Below are positions 6,664 through 8,049 of a DNA stretch of 8,049 nucleotides, piece by piece. The first letter of the stretch is position 1. Each line of letters begins with the position of its first letter. Under the pieces are notes generated by a model. That model made no database searches, was not told where the DNA came from, and worked only from the letters and a program-made list of their open reading frames with translations. Source of the DNA: Bacteroidota bacterium (GTDB lineage: Bacteria > Bacteroidota > Bacteroidia > Flavobacteriales > Weeksellaceae); NCBI GenBank assembly GCA_023433225.1, contig JAEZDQ010000182.1, positions 1-8,049 of the forward strand. The letters are read 5' to 3'. The translations under genes and the position numbers were made by a program.

Positions 6664-7797
6664 ATGAAAATAGGGATTGTATGTTATCCGACTTATGGCG
6701 GTAGCGGAATCGTGGCGACGGAATTGGGTATGGATTTGGCTGAAAGGGGTCACGAAGTTCATTTCATCAGTACCAGCCTTCCGGCGCGGTTGGACATTAC
6801 GCAGTCCAATATTTATTTTCATAAAGTATATGTTGAAACCTATCCTTTGTTTCATCAATACCAGCCTTATTCATTGGCTTTGAGCACGATCATTGTGGAC
6901 ATTGCGCAATCTCAGGGACTGGATCTGCTGCACGTACATTATGCGATTCCGCATGCTTATGCGGCTTATTTCGCCAAACAAATGCTCCGTGAAAAAGGAA
7001 TTGAGCTTCCGGTGGTCACTACGCTCCACGGAACCGATATTACCTTAGTCGGGAATCATCCGGCATACAAGCCCGCAGTAGAATTTTCCATCAACCATTC
7101 CGATAAAGTAACCGCCGTTTCAGAAAGCCTCAAAAAGGAAACTTATGAATTGTTTTCATTGAAAAAAGAAATCGAAGTGATTCCAAATTTCATTGACAAT
7201 GAACAATTTGAAACTTGTTTCGATTGTGGTTGCCGTGAAAAAATGGCCAACCAGCAAGAGAAGGTCATTATCCATGTTTCGAACCTCAGGAAAGTGAAAC
7301 GCTTGCCGGATGTTATCAAGGTTTTTTATGAAATCCAGAAAGAAGTGCCTTCCAAATTGATCATTGTAGGTGAAGGGCCGGAATGGGAAAAAGCCAATAA
7401 CCTGATCCACGAATTGGGTATTGCTGACAAAGTAAAAAGTTTGGGGAAAATCAACGATTTGTACAATGTCCTTTGCTCATCTGATTTGTTCTTGCTTCCT
7501 TCCGAAAAAGAAAGTTTCGGTTTAGCCGCACTGGAAGCGATGGCTGCGCGGGTTCCCGTTATTTCTTCTGACGTCGGCGGAATTCCCGAAGTCAACATCG
7601 ACGGCCAAACCGGATTTGTACTTCCCTTGGGCGATGTAAAAGGGATGGCAGAAAAATCCATCCAACTGCTCAAAGACAATTCCTTGTTGATGCAATTCAA
7701 AGAAAATGCAAAAAAGCAGGCCGAGCGGTTCGATAAAAAGAACATCCTTCCCATGTACGAAGATTTGTATTTCTCGGTTTTGGAAAAAGTAAAATAG
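6664..7797 (+). CDS. bshA: N-acetyl-alpha-D-glucosaminyl L-malate synthase (bacillithiol synthesis)
   Basis: BshA joins GlcNAc from UDP-GlcNAc to L-malate, the first step of bacillithiol, the low-molecular-weight thiol of Bacillota and many Bacteroidota. The 377-residue cytosolic protein has the GT-B fold of GT4 retaining glycosyltransferases and the family's usual length. The N-terminus MKIGIVCYPTYGGSGIVATE with YGGSG at 11-15 is the BshA hallmark, followed by HGTD at 122-125 and VIPNFID at 172-178. In the C-terminal donor domain are SNLRKVKR at 206-213, GEGP at 236-239 and the E-x7-E pair Glu283/Glu291 in EKESFGLAALE. Odd feature: Cys185, Cys188 and Cys190 form CFDCGC just after the domain linker. 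The gene follows the receptor by 58 bp. bshB and bshC are not in the window, as is usual when these genes are scattered. The leader before ATG lacks a Shine-Dalgarno sequence. Confidence 0.95.
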   Translation: MKIGIVCYPTYGGSGIVATELGMDLAERGHEVHFISTSLPARLDITQSNIYFHKVYVETYPLFHQYQPYSLALSTIIVDIAQSQGLDLLHVHYAIPHAYAAYFAKQMLREKGIELPVVTTLHGTDITLVGNHPAYKPAVEFSINHSDKVTAVSESLKKETYELFSLKKEIEVIPNFIDNEQFETCFDCGCREKMANQQEKVIIHVSNLRKVKRLPDVIKVFYEIQKEVPSKLIIVGEGPEWEKANNLIHELGIADKVKSLGKINDLYNVLCSSDLFLLPSEKESFGLAALEAMAARVPVISSDVGGIPEVNIDGQTGFVLPLGDVKGMAEKSIQLLKDNSLLMQFKENAKKQAERFDKKNILPMYEDLYFSVLEKVK

Positions 7798-7864
7798 CTG
7801 ATTGCCATACCAAAACCATCATTGATTTATTGAGAATCGTTCTAAACTAATGTCGGAGCGGCAT

Positions 7865-7898
7865 ACAATGACAATTTTCATTGTTAAAACTTTTTAAC
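7865..7898. promoter_or_regulatory. two adjacent inverted repeats overlapping the sdhC promoter
   Basis: Dyad one is ACAATGA (7865-7871) with TCATTGT (7878-7884) and a 6-nt centre. Dyad two is GTTAAAA (7883-7889) with TTTTAAC (7892-7898) and a 2-nt centre. They share two bases. The right arm of the first contains the TTG proposed as the -33 box, and the second fills the spacer to the -7 box. A protein bound at either would touch or exclude RNA polymerase, so these look like operator candidates. Both dyads are directly visible; the regulatory role is inferred, and A/T-rich promoter DNA forms such repeats fairly often. Confidence 0.4.
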
Positions 7899-7911
7899 TT
7901 TTCTAAATTTG
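7881..7911 (+). promoter_or_regulatory. promoter of sdhC: TTG - 20 nt - TAAATTTG
   Basis: TTG at 7881-7883 is followed after 20 nt by TAAATTTG at 7904-7911, an exact match to the Bacteroidota -7 box TAnnTTTG at the usual spacing from the -33 TTG element. The -7 box ends 26 nt before the sdhC ATG, leaving a leader of roughly 20 nt. This is the best promoter in the window and suggests that sdhC is transcribed separately from bshA. Confidence 0.7.
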
Positions 7912-7937
7912 TTTCTCATTCAATCAAAAACTGCTTT

Positions 7938-8049
7938 ATGGCAAAAGAGTCTCTGTTCCGTTCATCCATCGGAAAGAAATTTACAATGGCTTTATCGGCA
8001 CTTTTTCTGCTGGTATTTTTGTTGCAACATTTTATCATCAACTCCCTGG
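7938..8049 (+). CDS. sdhC: succinate dehydrogenase/fumarate reductase cytochrome b subunit, N-terminal part (runs off right edge)
   Basis: Thirty-seven codons are present from the ATG at 7938 to the edge. The peptide opens MAKESLFRSSIGKKFTMALS and continues with a hydrophobic helix (about residues 17-36) containing LLQHFIIN. The 'S-S-I-(G/A)-K-K-x-x-M-A-L-(S/T)-x-L-F-L' opening followed by a His-bearing first membrane helix is typical of the roughly 220-residue cytochrome b subunit of Bacteroidota complex II. This subunit anchors SdhA and SdhB in the inner membrane and passes electrons to menaquinone. His31 may be a haem ligand, by analogy with di-haem FrdC-type subunits (inference). The gene normally heads an sdhCAB operon; sdhA and sdhB would be expected just beyond the right edge. 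A clear promoter lies directly upstream. Confidence 0.88.
   Translation, partial: MAKESLFRSSIGKKFTMALSALFLLVFLLQHFIINSL

Noticed and set aside
7326..7808. 160-codon open frame on the minus strand
   Set aside because: It overlaps the donor-binding domain of bshA almost entirely, with a Ser/Phe/Lys-rich composition typical of antisense translation and no recognisable motif.
7850..7864. Possible bshA terminator: ATGTC/GGCAT stem with loop GGAGC
   Set aside because: Only five pairs including one G-T, and no T-run follows; too weak to call a terminator.

Overview
The window looks like a chromosomal segment from a member of the Bacteroidota, most likely a flavobacterium of the Weeksellaceae/Flavobacteriaceae type. 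Four things point there. Two exact copies of the Bacteroidota -7 promoter element TAnnTTTG sit just upstream of start codons. No gene has a Shine-Dalgarno sequence; starts are preceded only by A/T-rich leaders. Signal peptides end in the typical '-AQ'. The gene content also fits: a bacillithiol synthase BshA, an SdhC of the Bacteroidota type, and a GH3/serine-hydrolase fusion. The genus is an inference; no rRNA or other marker is present.

Layout, left to right: (1) the 5' end of a class I SAM-dependent methyltransferase on the minus strand, running off the left edge (1-150). (2) Divergently from it, after 36 bp, a sirtuin-type NAD-dependent protein deacylase with no cysteines (187-855). (3) A 960-residue exported protein fusing a NagZ-like GH3 beta-N-acetylhexosaminidase to a serine beta-lactamase-fold hydrolase (926-3808). 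(4) A 53-residue ORF with its own TAAATTTG promoter box (3868-4029), whose stop codon directly abuts the stop codon of (5), a convergent minus-strand gene for a small helical protein resembling the four-helix-bundle/S23 family (4030-4476). (6) A compact TonB-dependent outer-membrane receptor (4539-6605). (7) BshA, the glycosyltransferase that starts bacillithiol synthesis, carrying an unusual CxxCxC cluster (6664-7797). (8) A clear promoter with nested dyad symmetries, driving the start of the succinate dehydrogenase cytochrome b gene, which runs off the right edge (7938-8049).

The genes do not form one pathway. The left half holds metabolic and protein-acylation housekeeping plus a probable cell-wall (muropeptide) recovery enzyme. 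The right half holds an uptake receptor, low-molecular-weight thiol synthesis and the start of the respiratory complex II operon. There is no mobile element, CRISPR array, tRNA or rRNA, and no clear sign of a new defence system. No gene-free stretch reaches 300 bp; the longest is the 140 bp between bshA and sdhC. The items most worth a second look are the GH3-hydrolase fusion, the cysteine cluster in BshA, the zinc-site-less sirtuin, the 53-residue ORF, and the palindromes upstream of bshA and in the sdhC promoter.
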